A stretch of DNA of 64,000 bases from the NCBI GenBank assembly GCA_964371655.1, contig CAYJOD010000017.1, positions 31,552-95,551 of the forward strand. Reading direction: 5' to 3'. Position numbers and translations under genes: made by a program. Below are positions 1-7,901 of the stretch, piece after piece (the first letter of the stretch is position 1; each line of letters begins with the position of its first letter). The notes under the pieces are model-generated. The model had not been told where the DNA came from. It did not search any database and saw nothing but the letters and a program-made list of their open reading frames with translations. This DNA is from CAZGSN01 sp964371655 (GTDB lineage Bacteria > Desulfobacterota > Binatia > HRBIN30).

Positions 1-1
1 C

Positions 2-208
2 CTCGAAAGCAGCTTCCGGCGCCTGCGCGAGCTCACCGATTACACCGCGTACGGCGGCGCCCCGTTCCTCGGCTTCGAGCAGTTGCTGATCAAGGCGCAC
101 GGGCGCTCGAACGCACGCGCCCTCGCCAACGCGATCAAGGTTGCCGCCAAAGCCGTACGCGACGGCGTCACCGGCGAGATCTCCGCCGCCATCGGTCGCC
201 ACCTATGA
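2..208 (+). CDS. plsX: phosphate acyltransferase PlsX, C-terminal part (gene runs off the left edge)
   Basis: Last 68 residues of PlsX, the soluble enzyme that makes acyl-phosphate from acyl-ACP for phospholipid synthesis. The visible part carries the family's C-terminal signature YTAYGGAPFLGF followed by IKAHGRSNARALANAI, which is strongly conserved in PlsX. The start lies outside the window. Its TGA stop overlaps the ATG of the next gene (ATGA at 205-208), so the two are probably translationally coupled. The usual PlsX neighbours (rpmF, fabH) are not visible because they would lie to the left. Identification rests on the C-terminal motif alone but is strong. Confidence 0.87.
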   Translation, partial: LESSFRRLRELTDYTAYGGAPFLGFEQLLIKAHGRSNARALANAIKVAAKAVRDGVTGEISAAIGRHL

Positions 209-1425
209 AGCGAAGCAAGCCTGCGCTGGAGCCCGAGCCGCTACGAGATGGTGAAAGAATCGACGCCAGGCCTCGGACCTCAGACCTCAGGGTTCGGAAC
301 TCCTGGTTTTTTCTTGAAGCCAGAGGCCCGAAGTCCGAGACCCAGGCGAAAACTTCAGAGACGCTGCATCCCGTGGTCTTCCGTTGGGACCTCGACAAGA
401 CCTACCTCAAGACCGACTTCGACAAGCTGCGCGACCTGGTGCGCATCCCCTTCGAGCGCGCCGAGGACAAGGTCGATCTTCCCGGCGTGGTGCCGTTGAT
501 CCGCGGTCTCAAACAATCCGGTCGCGAGATTGGTCGAGACGTGCGCATCCATTTCATCTCGGCGAGCCCACCGCAGATCGGCGCCGCCATCCACGCCAAG
601 CTGCGCCTCGACGGCATCGAGTACGACGACATCATCTTCAAGGATCAGCTGCACAACCTCGTGCGCGGCAAGTTCCGCAATCTGCGCGAACAGGTCGGCT
701 ACAAGCTCACCAAGCTACTCGCCAGCCGGCGAACGATGCCGGCGGATTCGCAGGAAGTCCTGTTCGGCGACGACTGGGAATCCGACCCGATCATCTACTC
801 GATCTATGCCGACGTGCTGTCGGGACGCTTGCCGGCCGGCGATCTGCGCGACATCCTGCAAGTGATCCATGTCGATCGGGAGTTCGTGGACGAGGCGGTC
901 GCCCTTTGTCCGAGCGCCGGCACGGAGGTCGCGCTGCGAATCTACATCAACCTGGAACGGCTCACGCCACTGGCCAACTTCCACATGTTCGGGGCCCGCC
1001 TCGTACCAACGTTCAACTACCTGCAGACCGCGGCATGTTTGTATCAAGATGGGCACCTGCAGCTCGACGCCGTGGCCACCGTGGCACAGTCCCTGATCGA
1101 GGTCTCCGGATCTACGCGCGAGCGCGTCGCCAACTCACTCGCCGATATCGAGCGCCGCGGCCATCTGGGTGCTAGCGCCGCGGCTGCCATCCGCGCGCAT
1201 TTGGCCACGCAGGGCCTCAGCGCTGGCGAACGCGTCCCGGTAGCGGCGGCACAACCAAGGCGACAGCGGCTGCGCGCCTGGCTGCGCACGCGCCTGAGCA
1301 GATTGCGCCAGACCTGGCGGCACCCGCCAGCACCTGAGCCGGGGCCGGTCATCGGCAACCCGCAAATCGACTATCGCACCCTCATCGCCGAATGGCGTTC
1401 CTTGCGAGAAGGAGCTCACGCATGA
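205..1425 (+). CDS. HAD-like phosphatase domain protein (App1/DUF2183-like)
   Basis: 406 residues. A HAD-type catalytic core is visible: FRWDLDKTYL (around residues 59-68, the D-x-D nucleophile motif), HFISASPPQI (motif II Ser) and LFGDDWESD (motif IV acidic pair). This pattern resembles phosphatidate-phosphatase App1/DUF2183-like proteins; the substrate is unknown. The C-terminal third is Arg-rich and unassigned. The ATG overlaps the plsX stop, and its own stop overlaps the cutA start. Oddity: residues about 23-45 are encoded by an intergenic-type inverted repeat (272-339), so the true N-terminus is uncertain. An in-frame GTG at 373, just before the HAD core, is an alternative start. Confidence 0.7.
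   Translation: MKRSKPALEPEPLRDGERIDARPRTSDLRVRNSWFFLEARGPKSETQAKTSETLHPVVFRWDLDKTYLKTDFDKLRDLVRIPFERAEDKVDLPGVVPLIRGLKQSGREIGRDVRIHFISASPPQIGAAIHAKLRLDGIEYDDIIFKDQLHNLVRGKFRNLREQVGYKLTKLLASRRTMPADSQEVLFGDDWESDPIIYSIYADVLSGRLPAGDLRDILQVIHVDREFVDEAVALCPSAGTEVALRIYINLERLTPLANFHMFGARLVPTFNYLQTAACLYQDGHLQLDAVATVAQSLIEVSGSTRERVANSLADIERRGHLGASAAAAIRAHLATQGLSAGERVPVAAAQPRRQRLRAWLRTRLSRLRQTWRHPPAPEPGPVIGNPQIDYRTLIAEWRSLREGAHA
272..339. repeat. inverted repeat (CGGACCTC/GAGGCCCGAAGTCCG type) inside a gene 5' end
   Basis: Arms CTCGGACCTCAGACCTC (272-288) and GAGGCCCGAAGTCCGAG (323-339) are complementary with a few mismatches, with a T-rich loop. The same class of hairpin lies at 3742-3814 in the 5' part of the rlpA reading frame. 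It is read through in frame by the HAD-like gene at 205. Confidence 0.75.
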
Positions 1426-1745
1426 CCGATTTCATCGTCGCCTTCGTCACCGTGTCCTCTAAGGAAGAAGCAGAGCGCATTGCCTACACCCTCGTGCACG
1501 ACCAGCTTGCCGCCTGCGTGAACATCCTCTCGCCGATTCAATCGATCTATCGCTGGGAGGGCGACATCCAAAACGACGTAGAGCTGATGCTCGTCATCAA
1601 GACGCGGCGCGCCCTATTCGACGACGTCAGCGAATGCGTGCACCGGCTGCATTCGTACGAGAAGCCCGAAGTGATCGCCGTCCCGATCGAGGCCGGCGAC
1701 GCGCCGTATCTGAGCTGGGTGCGCGATACGACGACGCAGGGGTGA
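1422..1745 (+). CDS. cutA: divalent-cation tolerance protein CutA
   Basis: 107 residues, the normal CutA length. CutA is a trimeric ferredoxin-like-fold protein associated with divalent metal (copper) tolerance. Diagnostic stretches are FVTVSSKEEAERIA, LAACVNI, IYRWEGDIQ, KTRRALFDDV and HSYEKPEVIAVPI. The ATG at 1422 overlaps the upstream TGA (ATGA) and is preceded by GAAGGAG at 1408-1414, which decides the start. It forms a run with plsX and the HAD-like gene. Identification is very secure; the physiological role of CutA is still debated. Confidence 0.95.
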   Translation: MTDFIVAFVTVSSKEEAERIAYTLVHDQLAACVNILSPIQSIYRWEGDIQNDVELMLVIKTRRALFDDVSECVHRLHSYEKPEVIAVPIEAGDAPYLSWVRDTTTQG

Positions 1746-2151
1746 GGAATACGGAAATGGAAAACGGGAAACAGGAAACTGAAGACTGAAAACTAGTCAA
1801 TTTGCCGGCTTTCCATCTCCGGTTTTCGGTTTCCGGTTTTGAAAATGAGGGCTGGAGACTCGGGGCTGGGGGCTCGGGAACCGAGTTTTCATCCTCTCGG
1901 GTGAAGCAGCAGCTTCATGATGACTGTTTTCCATTTCTTCCTCTTCGGTTCCGACGCCGCCGGCTTAGGAAGGGGCCACGATCACCCGCGAACTGCTGAG
2001 CCGGAAAGACTCAGTTGGCTGTGAAAACATTGGGGGCCTGGTGGCGCAGGCGTGCCTGCCTGCGCAGCCGGGCAGGCACGGAGGCCTGCCCCACCCTGGC
2101 TTTCCGCTTGAGGTCTAACGCATCGTTCCGGCGTTCGGGGCTGTCTCCTTC
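1746..2151. repeat. intergenic repeat cluster (GGAAAC hairpin and CAGGC hairpin)
   Basis: No credible gene in these 406 bases. At 1753-1845 there is an imperfect hairpin built of GGAAAC-like units on the left and GGTTTTC/GGTTTCC units on the right, the same type as at 7052, 33840, 43960 and 47235. At 2030-2100 there is a GC-rich palindrome (GGCGCAGGCGTGCCTGCC, then GCAGCCGGGCAGGCACGG) with a second copy at 39352-39415. Confidence 0.7.
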
Positions 2152-2766
2152 TCATCGCGAGAAGCTCGCGAGCATGATCATCATCAGCACGTTGCTGACG
2201 GCGTGATAGAACGCGGGGACGGCAATGGTACCGGTGCGGGCGCGCAGCCAGCCGTACCAGAGGCCGGGGAAGAACACGATCAAGCGCGCCGGTCCGCCGT
2301 TGAAGACATGGCATGCGGCGAACAGCGCAGCGGCGAGCGGCAACCCCCAACCGTAGTCGGCGCCGAAGAGGCGCAAGGGTTTGCCGAAGCTTCGGTCGAA
2401 CTGCGTCTGCAGATAGCCGCGGAAGAACATCTCCTCCGGTAGCCCAACCACCAGAACTTGATCGATCGCCACACGCCACAGCTGCGGCGGCCAGCGAAAG
2501 TTGAAGCTCGATCCCTGCCACCAGACCCCAAAGAGATAGTGGCCGACGACATACGGCAGAAGGATGGCGAGCCACATCGCCGCGTGCAGCCACGCGCTTC
2601 CTGGGTTGGCGAGGGTCAGACCATACGGCTCGGATGGCCGGCGCCTGGCGACGATCACGACAACCGGCACCAGAAACCACAGTGTCGGCAGATGCAGACC
2701 CAAGGCGAGCGGCAGGGTCAGCGCGAGAACCGCGAGACCCTCGATGAGCGGTGGGTAGGCCCTCAC
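2152..2766 (-). CDS. CPBP family intramembrane metalloprotease
   Basis: 204 residues with several hydrophobic segments. Motif 1 of the CPBP (CAAX protease and bacteriocin-processing, Abi) family is present: EEMFFRG at residues 111-117, with the paired glutamates and the conserved Arg. Histidines at 153 (ACHVF) and 189 (FYHAVSN) match motifs 2 and 3. The start is a GTG at 2766. The substrate cannot be told; related proteins in this group act as C-terminal sorting-tag proteases or bacteriocin-immunity proteins. It stands alone, flanked on both sides by repeats. Confidence 0.85.
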   Translation of the reverse strand: MRAYPPLIEGLAVLALTLPLALGLHLPTLWFLVPVVVIVARRRPSEPYGLTLANPGSAWLHAAMWLAILLPYVVGHYLFGVWWQGSSFNFRWPPQLWRVAIDQVLVVGLPEEMFFRGYLQTQFDRSFGKPLRLFGADYGWGLPLAAALFAACHVFNGGPARLIVFFPGLWYGWLRARTGTIAVPAFYHAVSNVLMMIMLASFSR

Positions 2767-2807
2767 GCTTCGGCCACCACTCCCACCTGGCAGAACCGGA
2801 GCCGAAG

Positions 2808-3085
2808 AGGAAGAAATGGGAAACAGGAAACCGTAAACCGGAGATGGAAAACCGGCGAATCACTGGCTGTTGCAGAAGAAATAGAAAATGAACCACAGAG
2901 ACACAGAGGCCACAGAGAAGCGGCTAAGTGTTCAAGCATAGTTATTGACCCACATTTCTCCGGGTTCTTCCTGGGTGTCCTCTGTGCCTCTGTGGTCGAT
3001 CCTCTTCATCCGTTCCGCGTTCGGGTTTTGATTCCTTATGCAACCCTCAATAACCGGTTTCCGGTTTTCCATTCTCTTCGTCTCA
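2808..3085. repeat. nested inverted repeat: GGAAAC hairpin enclosing a CACAGAG hairpin
   Basis: Outer arms: GGAAACAGGAAACCG-type units at about 2818-2860 and their complement ending CCGGTTTTCCATTCTC at about 3055-3080. In the outer loop lies a second palindrome: ACCACAGAGACACAGAGG at about 2892-2909 and the complementary CCTCTGTGCCTCTGTGGT at about 2979-2996. The right arm reaches the 3' end of rlpA. Confidence 0.8.
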
Positions 3086-3943
3086 GTCGGTGCCAGCATC
3101 TTCGACCACGATGGCGATCAATCCCTCGGCGGCAACGTTGCCGGCGAGCTCGGTGGCTTGGGTGCGCTGTCCGAAGCGCCCGACGCGAACGCGATAATAC
3201 GTCCCGGCTTGCCCCGCGACGGTGGTGATGTGCACATTGTCGAAATCGTCTTCGAGCCTGTGCTTCAAGCGTTGGGCGGCGTCGCGATCGATGAAGGCTC
3301 CAACCTGGACGGCGTAGCGCACGCGCGTGAGCGGGCGCTCGCTGGCGGGTTCAATGCGCACCGGTGCCGTGCCGGTGCCGATCATGTCGATGGTACGCGC
3401 GGCCGCGAACGACAGATCGATGACCCTATCGTCCACGAACGGGCCGCGGTCGGTGACCTCGACCTCGACTTGCCGGCCGTTGTGCAGGTTGGTGACGACC
3501 ACCCGCGATCCCAACGGCAAGGTATTGTGTGCCGCCGTCATGTCGTACTGGTTGTAGACCGTTCCACTCGCCGTACGCTTGCCGTGGAAGCCGGGTCCAT
3601 ACCAAGAGGCGACGCCTTCCTGGATCCCACCAGGGTACGCAACCGGACCGCGGCGGAAGAAGCCGCAAGCAGAGAGGTTGGCGATGACCAGGAGGTAGAC
3701 GGCAGAGCGAAGTAAAGATCCGCGGAAGCTCGTACTCCGGCTTCGGACTTCGGGCCTCGGGCTTCCGGCGTGGAGCCGGATTCCTTTCCTGAAGCCAGAA
3801 GTCTGAGGTCCGAAACCGACGGCCCTCACCCTAACCCTCTCCCGCGCCGGAAGTGGCGCGGGCGAGGGGAGCTGCCATTCAAGCTCCTGTGGCTGTCTGT
3901 CGTCTTGTGAGTGTCGATTGTGTCGCTGTCCGCTCCTCCACAC
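3083..3943 (-). CDS. rlpA: RlpA-like septal lytic transglycosylase with SPOR domain (lipoprotein)
   Basis: RlpA cuts naked glycan strands at the division septum in the periplasm. From Cys93 on, the protein is typical: lipobox LSAC (90-93), a double-psi beta-barrel domain (about 107-200) with GVASWYGPGFHGKRTASG, a DMTAAHNTLPLG stretch and the catalytic-region VTDRGPF, then a SPOR domain (about 207-283). Oddity: no start codon lies within 30 codons upstream of the lipobox. The frame is open through an inverted repeat (3742-3814) and a CCCTCTCCCGC hairpin up to GTG codons at 3829 and 3943. The real start is therefore uncertain and the repeat may have become part of the leader. Confidence 0.85.
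   Translation of the reverse strand: MWRSGQRHNRHSQDDRQPQELEWQLPSPAPLPARERVRVRAVGFGPQTSGFRKGIRLHAGSPRPEVRSRSTSFRGSLLRSAVYLLVIANLSACGFFRRGPVAYPGGIQEGVASWYGPGFHGKRTASGTVYNQYDMTAAHNTLPLGSRVVVTNLHNGRQVEVEVTDRGPFVDDRVIDLSFAAARTIDMIGTGTAPVRIEPASERPLTRVRYAVQVGAFIDRDAAQRLKHRLEDDFDNVHITTVAGQAGTYYRVRVGRFGQRTQATELAGNVAAEGLIAIVVEDAGTD
3742..3870. repeat. two hairpins in the 5' part of rlpA
   Basis: Arms TTCGGACTTCGGGCCTCGGG (3742-3761) and the complement CAGAAGTCTGAGGTCCGAA (3796-3814) form one hairpin. A REP-like hairpin follows: CCCTCTCCCGCGCC (3835-3848) and GGCGCGGGCGAGGG (3855-3868), preceded by CCCTCACCCTAA. Both are in the reading frame upstream of the RlpA lipobox. Confidence 0.78.
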
Positions 3944-3964
3944 CGCAACCCCTCCTCCCGACGA

Positions 3965-5323
3965 TCAGCTTCCGGCGATCGTCATCCTTCCGATCAACAG
4001 CGTCGGCGCCGCGATCGAGTGACGCAACTCGAGATCGCTGCCGATGGCTTCGATACACTTGTACATCTCCAGCAAGTTGCCGGCGATGGTAATCTCCTCG
4101 ACTGGATAGACCAGCTCGCCGTTTTCGATCCACTGCCCGACGGCGCCGCGCGAGTAGTCACCGGTGACCGAGTTCACGCCCATGCCGATGAGCTCGGTGA
4201 CGTAGAGACCGCGTCCGACGCCGCGCACGATGTCCGCGGGCGTCGTGCTCCCTGCCTGCAGGATGAAATTCGTCGGCGCCACCCCGGGTGCCGAGCCCAC
4301 CGAGCGCGACGCGTTGCCGCTGCTGCGGCTGCCGAGCTTGCGGGCCGAGTAGCAATCGAAGAGGTAGCTGCTGAGGACACCACGATCGACAATGACATTG
4401 CGGCGCGTCGGTAGTCCCTCGCCGTCGAAGGGCTTCGAGCCGAGGCCGCCGGCCAAACGGCCGTCGTCGATGATGGTGACCGTTTCCGGCGCGATGCGCT
4501 CGCCGAGCTTGCCGATCAGGAACGAAGCGCCTTTGTAGAGGGAGTAGCCGGAGATGGCGCCGGCCAGGTGGCCTAGCAGGCCGCCGGCAAGCTCCGGATC
4601 GAACACCACCGGCACCTCGCAGGTGGTGACCTTGCGTGCGCCCAAACGCCGCAGCGTCCGCTCCGCCGCTTTCTTGCCGACGGAGGCGGGGCTCTCGAGC
4701 TTGGCGAGCTTGCGTTGCGTCGAGTACCAGTAGTCGCGCTGCATCGAACCGTTGTGCGTGGCCACCGGGACCACGGAGAGAGACACCGCCGACTTGTGAT
4801 ACGTGCCGGCGAACCCCAGGCTCGAGGCGTAATGGATCCGATCGGTAGAGGTTTGGCACTCGGCGCCCTCCGAGTTGGTGAGGCGCGCGTCACAGTCGAG
4901 CGCCGCTTGCTCCGCCTCCTTCGCCCACTCGATGGCACGCTCGGCGTCGATCGCCGCGACGGCGTCGTCGTACAAATCCAAATCCGGGCAATCGGGAGAG
5001 AGCTCGGAAGCGTCCGGCAACCCGGAAGAGGGATCCGGCGCGATCACCCGCGCCAGCGCGCAGGCGTCGTCCGCGAGCTTCGACAGCGCCGCCGCCGAGA
5101 AGTCGGCGCTGGAGACGATGGCGCTACGAGTGTCGATGAAGACGCGCAACCCGAGGTGCTTCTGCCGCGCCTGCTTGAGCTTCTCGATCCCGCCCAGGCG
5201 CACGCCGACCTCGAGCTCGTCGCCCTCGACGACCACAACGTCCGCCGCCGTCGCACCGCACGCAAGTGTCCGCCGGAGCAGATCCGCCGCCACTTCCTCG
5301 AGCACCACCGGTTCAACGCTCAC
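3965..5323 (-). CDS. pmbA: TldE/PmbA metalloprotease subunit
   Basis: 452 residues, the usual size. TldE forms a heterodimer with TldD, which carries the zinc site; together they cleave modified peptides and proteins (for example in microcin and CcdA processing). The family pattern is clear: VVVVEGDELEVGVRLGGIEKLK at the N-terminus (split in the family as a DELEV-R-GEIE-like strand), PVVFDPELAGGLLGHLAGAI, and the ADIVRGVGRGLYVTELIGM-VNSVTGDYSRGAVG region near the C-terminus. It lacks HExxxH, as expected for TldE. The start is GTG at 5323 behind GGAAAGG. It lies downstream of tldD on the same strand, 155 bp away, separated by a repeat. Confidence 0.93.
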   Translation of the reverse strand: MSVEPVVLEEVAADLLRRTLACGATAADVVVVEGDELEVGVRLGGIEKLKQARQKHLGLRVFIDTRSAIVSSADFSAAALSKLADDACALARVIAPDPSSGLPDASELSPDCPDLDLYDDAVAAIDAERAIEWAKEAEQAALDCDARLTNSEGAECQTSTDRIHYASSLGFAGTYHKSAVSLSVVPVATHNGSMQRDYWYSTQRKLAKLESPASVGKKAAERTLRRLGARKVTTCEVPVVFDPELAGGLLGHLAGAISGYSLYKGASFLIGKLGERIAPETVTIIDDGRLAGGLGSKPFDGEGLPTRRNVIVDRGVLSSYLFDCYSARKLGSRSSGNASRSVGSAPGVAPTNFILQAGSTTPADIVRGVGRGLYVTELIGMGVNSVTGDYSRGAVGQWIENGELVYPVEEITIAGNLLEMYKCIEAIGSDLELRHSIAAPTLLIGRMTIAGS

Positions 5324-5344
5324 GATTCACCTTTCCCGCAACCG

Positions 5345-5474
5345 AGTTTTCAGTTTTCAGTTTTCAGTTTTCAGTGTTCAGTGTTCAGTCTTGGATCGCC
5401 CTCACCGCTGCCGTCTCCAAGCAGTCTCCGAACTGAAAACTGAACACTGAAAACTGAACACTGGATACTGAACA
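5345..5474. repeat. inverted repeat with 7-bp internal period (CAGTTTT) between tldD and tldE
   Basis: Left arm 5345-5389 is a run of TTTTCAG/TGTTCAG units; right arm 5430-5474 is the complementary CTGAAAA/CTGAACA units. The loop (5390-5429) is unrelated. It fills nearly the whole 155-bp gap between tldD and tldE and would form a long hairpin in a tldD-tldE transcript. Confidence 0.85.
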
Positions 5475-5478
5475 CCCC

Positions 5479-6927
5479 TCACGCCGCGGTCCCGCCAACC
5501 GTGATCCCGTCGATCCGCACCGTGGGCATGCCGACACCGACCGGCACCGATTGTCCATCCTTGCCGCAGGTGCCGATGCCCTCGTCGAGGGCGAGGTCGT
5601 GACCGACCATGGTGATACGCTTGAGCACGTCGGGCCCGTTGCCGATCAACGTGGCGCCCTTCACCGGACGGGTGATCTTGCCATCTTCGATGAGATACGC
5701 CTCACTGGCGGAGAATACGAACTTACCGCTGGTGATATCGACCTGGCCGCCACCGAAGTAGGCGGCGTACAAGCCACGGTCGACCGAGCCGATGATCTCT
5801 TCCGGAGTCGAGTCGCCACCGAGCATGAAGGTATTGGTCATGCGCGGCATCGGGATGTGGGCAAAGCTCTCGCGGCGGCCGTTGCCGGTGAGCGGCACAC
5901 CCATCAGCCGCGCGTTGAGACGATCTTGCAGATAGCCGCGCAGAATGCCCTTCTCGATCAAAACGGTGCGACCGGTCGGCGTGCCTTCGTCATCGACATT
6001 CAGAGAGCCGCGCCGCCGCGGGATGGTGCCGTCGTCGACCACCGTGCACAACGGCGAGGCGACCTGCTGGCCAAGCAGACCGCTGAAGGCCGAAGTCTGC
6101 TTGCGATTGAAGTCGCCTTCGAGGCCGTGTCCGATCGCTTCGTGCAGAAGCACACCCGGCCAGCCGGGGCCCAAGACCACGGTCATGCTCCCCGCCGGTG
6201 CGTCGATGGCGCGCAGGTTGCGCAACGCGTGTTCGGCCGCCGTGCGCGCGAAGCGCAGGTAGCGATCGTCTTCGAGAAGGTACTCGTAGTCGACGCGCCC
6301 GCCGCCGCCGAAGGTTCCCTGCTGGCGGTTGCCGTTGTCTTCCGCGATGCAGGTGATGTTGAGTCGCACCAGCGGTTGCACATCCGCCACAACCAGGCCG
6401 GTGGCGCCGACGATCAGAATGAACTTCTGCTCCACTCCGACCGAGGCCATCACATTCCGGATGCGCGAATCTTGCCGGCGCGCGGCCACGTCGATGCGGC
6501 TGAGCAGGTCGACCTTGTCGGCCACCGTTGCCGCGAACGGCGAACGCGGCAGGGAGTAGAGGTCATGCACCGGCACCGTGCGGCGCACCGCCACCGCGCG
6601 CGTCTCGCCGGCCTCCTGCGCAATTGCCTGGGCCGTACGCGAAGCAAGCTGCAGACTGTCGACGGTCACGTCGTCCGAGTAGGCGTAGCCGGTCTTGTCG
6701 CCGGCGACGACACGCACCCCGGCGCCTTGCGAGACGTGTTGGCTCGCCGACTTGACGATTCCGTCTTCCAAACTCAGGGACTGGCTGGTTCGAAACTCGA
6801 AGTAGATGTCCGCGTAATCGGCGCGCCGGGCAATGGCCGAACCCACGGTTTGCTCGAGGTTGCGTTCCGTCAGCCCAAAACGATCCAACAGGAATCGCAT
6901 CGGCTCGCTTGTCGTTGTTGTCGTCAT
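5479..6927 (-). CDS. tldD: TldD metalloprotease
   Basis: 482 residues. TldD is the zinc-carrying subunit of the TldD/TldE protease. The metal-binding HExxxH motif is visible as HEAIGH at residues 262-267, within GVLLHEAIGHGLEGDF. Other family blocks are the SLEDGIVKSAS strand, VDDEGTPTGRTVLIEKGILRGYLQDR (two parts) and the C-terminal GNGPDVLKRITMVG. The ATG at 6927 is chosen because AAGG lies at the right distance upstream; the frame continues farther but only through repeat DNA. With tldE it makes a complete heterodimer. Confidence 0.95.
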   Translation of the reverse strand: MTTTTTSEPMRFLLDRFGLTERNLEQTVGSAIARRADYADIYFEFRTSQSLSLEDGIVKSASQHVSQGAGVRVVAGDKTGYAYSDDVTVDSLQLASRTAQAIAQEAGETRAVAVRRTVPVHDLYSLPRSPFAATVADKVDLLSRIDVAARRQDSRIRNVMASVGVEQKFILIVGATGLVVADVQPLVRLNITCIAEDNGNRQQGTFGGGGRVDYEYLLEDDRYLRFARTAAEHALRNLRAIDAPAGSMTVVLGPGWPGVLLHEAIGHGLEGDFNRKQTSAFSGLLGQQVASPLCTVVDDGTIPRRRGSLNVDDEGTPTGRTVLIEKGILRGYLQDRLNARLMGVPLTGNGRRESFAHIPMPRMTNTFMLGGDSTPEEIIGSVDRGLYAAYFGGGQVDITSGKFVFSASEAYLIEDGKITRPVKGATLIGNGPDVLKRITMVGHDLALDEGIGTCGKDGQSVPVGVGMPTVRIDGITVGGTAA

Positions 6928-7051
6928 CGGGAATTCGCCTTGCTTTGCCTCGATCCCTGAGTAGCATGCGCTAGTAGTGGGCACTAGGCAGAAGCGTTGG
7001 GGGCTTGGCGAGCCAACCCCTAAACCCAATCCAACAGAGCCGGAACCGAAC

Positions 7052-7160
7052 AGAAGAAAATGGAAAACAGGAAACCGAAAAACGGAGATGGAGAACAAGT
7101 AAATTGATCAGTTTCCAGTTTCCAGTTTCCGGTGTCCCGTTTCCGGTTTTCCATTTTCTT
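7052..7160. repeat. GGAAAC-type hairpin upstream of tldD
   Basis: Left arm starts GAAGAAAATGGAAAACAGG (about 7053) and right arm ends GGTTTTCCATTTTCTTC (about 7144-7160). The loop holds more GTTTCCA units. It lies in the divergent region between tldD and the small gene at 7211. Confidence 0.8.
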
Positions 7161-7210
7161 CGCGTGCTCTTCGAGACTTTCCCGACAGCGGACCAACCGT
7201 CTTTAGACCA

Positions 7211-7513
7211 ATGACTCAGCGCACCGTACACGCTCACCGCTCCTGCCTTGGTCGCTACCTCGGGTTACGAGTGAACCTGTTTCGCGTCATGCACGACCTG
7301 CGTTTCTTCTTGGCCGACGACAACACGGTGATGGCCGCACGTAGCGGCGACTTCGCTTTGGCCGCCAGCGTCGCCTACGACGAAGCCATGCGCTATCACT
7401 ACGTGCAAGACTGCAGTTGGTACCGCTCGGATCTCAGCCGCCTCGAAGACGAGGACGTGCCCGACCAGGTGCGCGACGAGCTCTTGCATCAATTCCTCTT
7501 CGTCCTCGGCTGA
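7211..7513 (+). CDS. hypothetical protein, 100 residues
   Basis: I do not recognise this protein. It is soluble-looking and rich in Asp/Arg/Tyr, with a readable sequence (FFLADDNTVMAARSGDFALA, YDEAMRYHYVQD) that looks more protein-like than the shadow frames around it. There are no cysteine clusters and no transmembrane segment. The ATG at 7211 has no obvious Shine-Dalgarno; a GTG within VNLFRVMHDL (about 7271) is an alternative. It is divergent from tldD and is followed by repeat-filled DNA. It could be a small conserved protein or a chance frame. Confidence 0.5.
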   Translation: MTQRTVHAHRSCLGRYLGLRVNLFRVMHDLRFFLADDNTVMAARSGDFALAASVAYDEAMRYHYVQDCSWYRSDLSRLEDEDVPDQVRDELLHQFLFVLG

Positions 7514-7901
7514 GCCATTCCTCGTCAGGATTCACCGCAGAGGCGCGGAGCCCGCTGAGGCTGGCGCAAAACGAGTTTGCACATTTGGCCGGCGACTGCC
7601 GGCCCGGTGGTATAGGCTTCCAGCCTATACCACCGGGCATTTTCCATAGCGCAGGTGGCAGCCAGCATTCGCAATCGGCGCTTCGTTGAAGGGTGGGATC
7701 AACCATCGAAGCGGCAGATCCGACCAACCCACGATTGGACTCAAGGCTCTTGAGAAGATTGGAGCCCGGAAGAACCTTGGTGGTACAGGCTGGAAGCCTA
7801 TACCACCAAGGCCTGGAGCTCCGATGGCAAGATTCAATCCCAGTGCCATACTCCAGCGTCCAAACCCCAACGCGGCGAGGTGCCACCGCACTCCAGATGG
7901 G
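7514..7901. repeat. intergenic region with two GGTGGTATAGGC hairpins
   Basis: Non-coding as far as I can see. It holds two near-perfect palindromes: CCCGGTGGTATAGGCT / AGCCTATACCACCGGG with a 3-base loop (7603-7637), and CCTTGGTGGTACAGGCT / AGCCTATACCACCAAGG (7775-7811). The same core is found twice inside the GTTGTCTCA shell at 35279-35404. A short CACCGCAGAGGCGCGGAG fragment lies at about 7532. Confidence 0.75.

Noticed and set aside
2458..3228. 256-codon plus-strand open frame across the CPBP gene and the repeat cluster
   Set aside because: It is antisense to CPBP and then reads through nested repeats; no motif.
5551..6960. 469-codon open frame opposite tldD
   Set aside because: tldD has the HEAIGH motif and full family similarity; the opposite frame has none.
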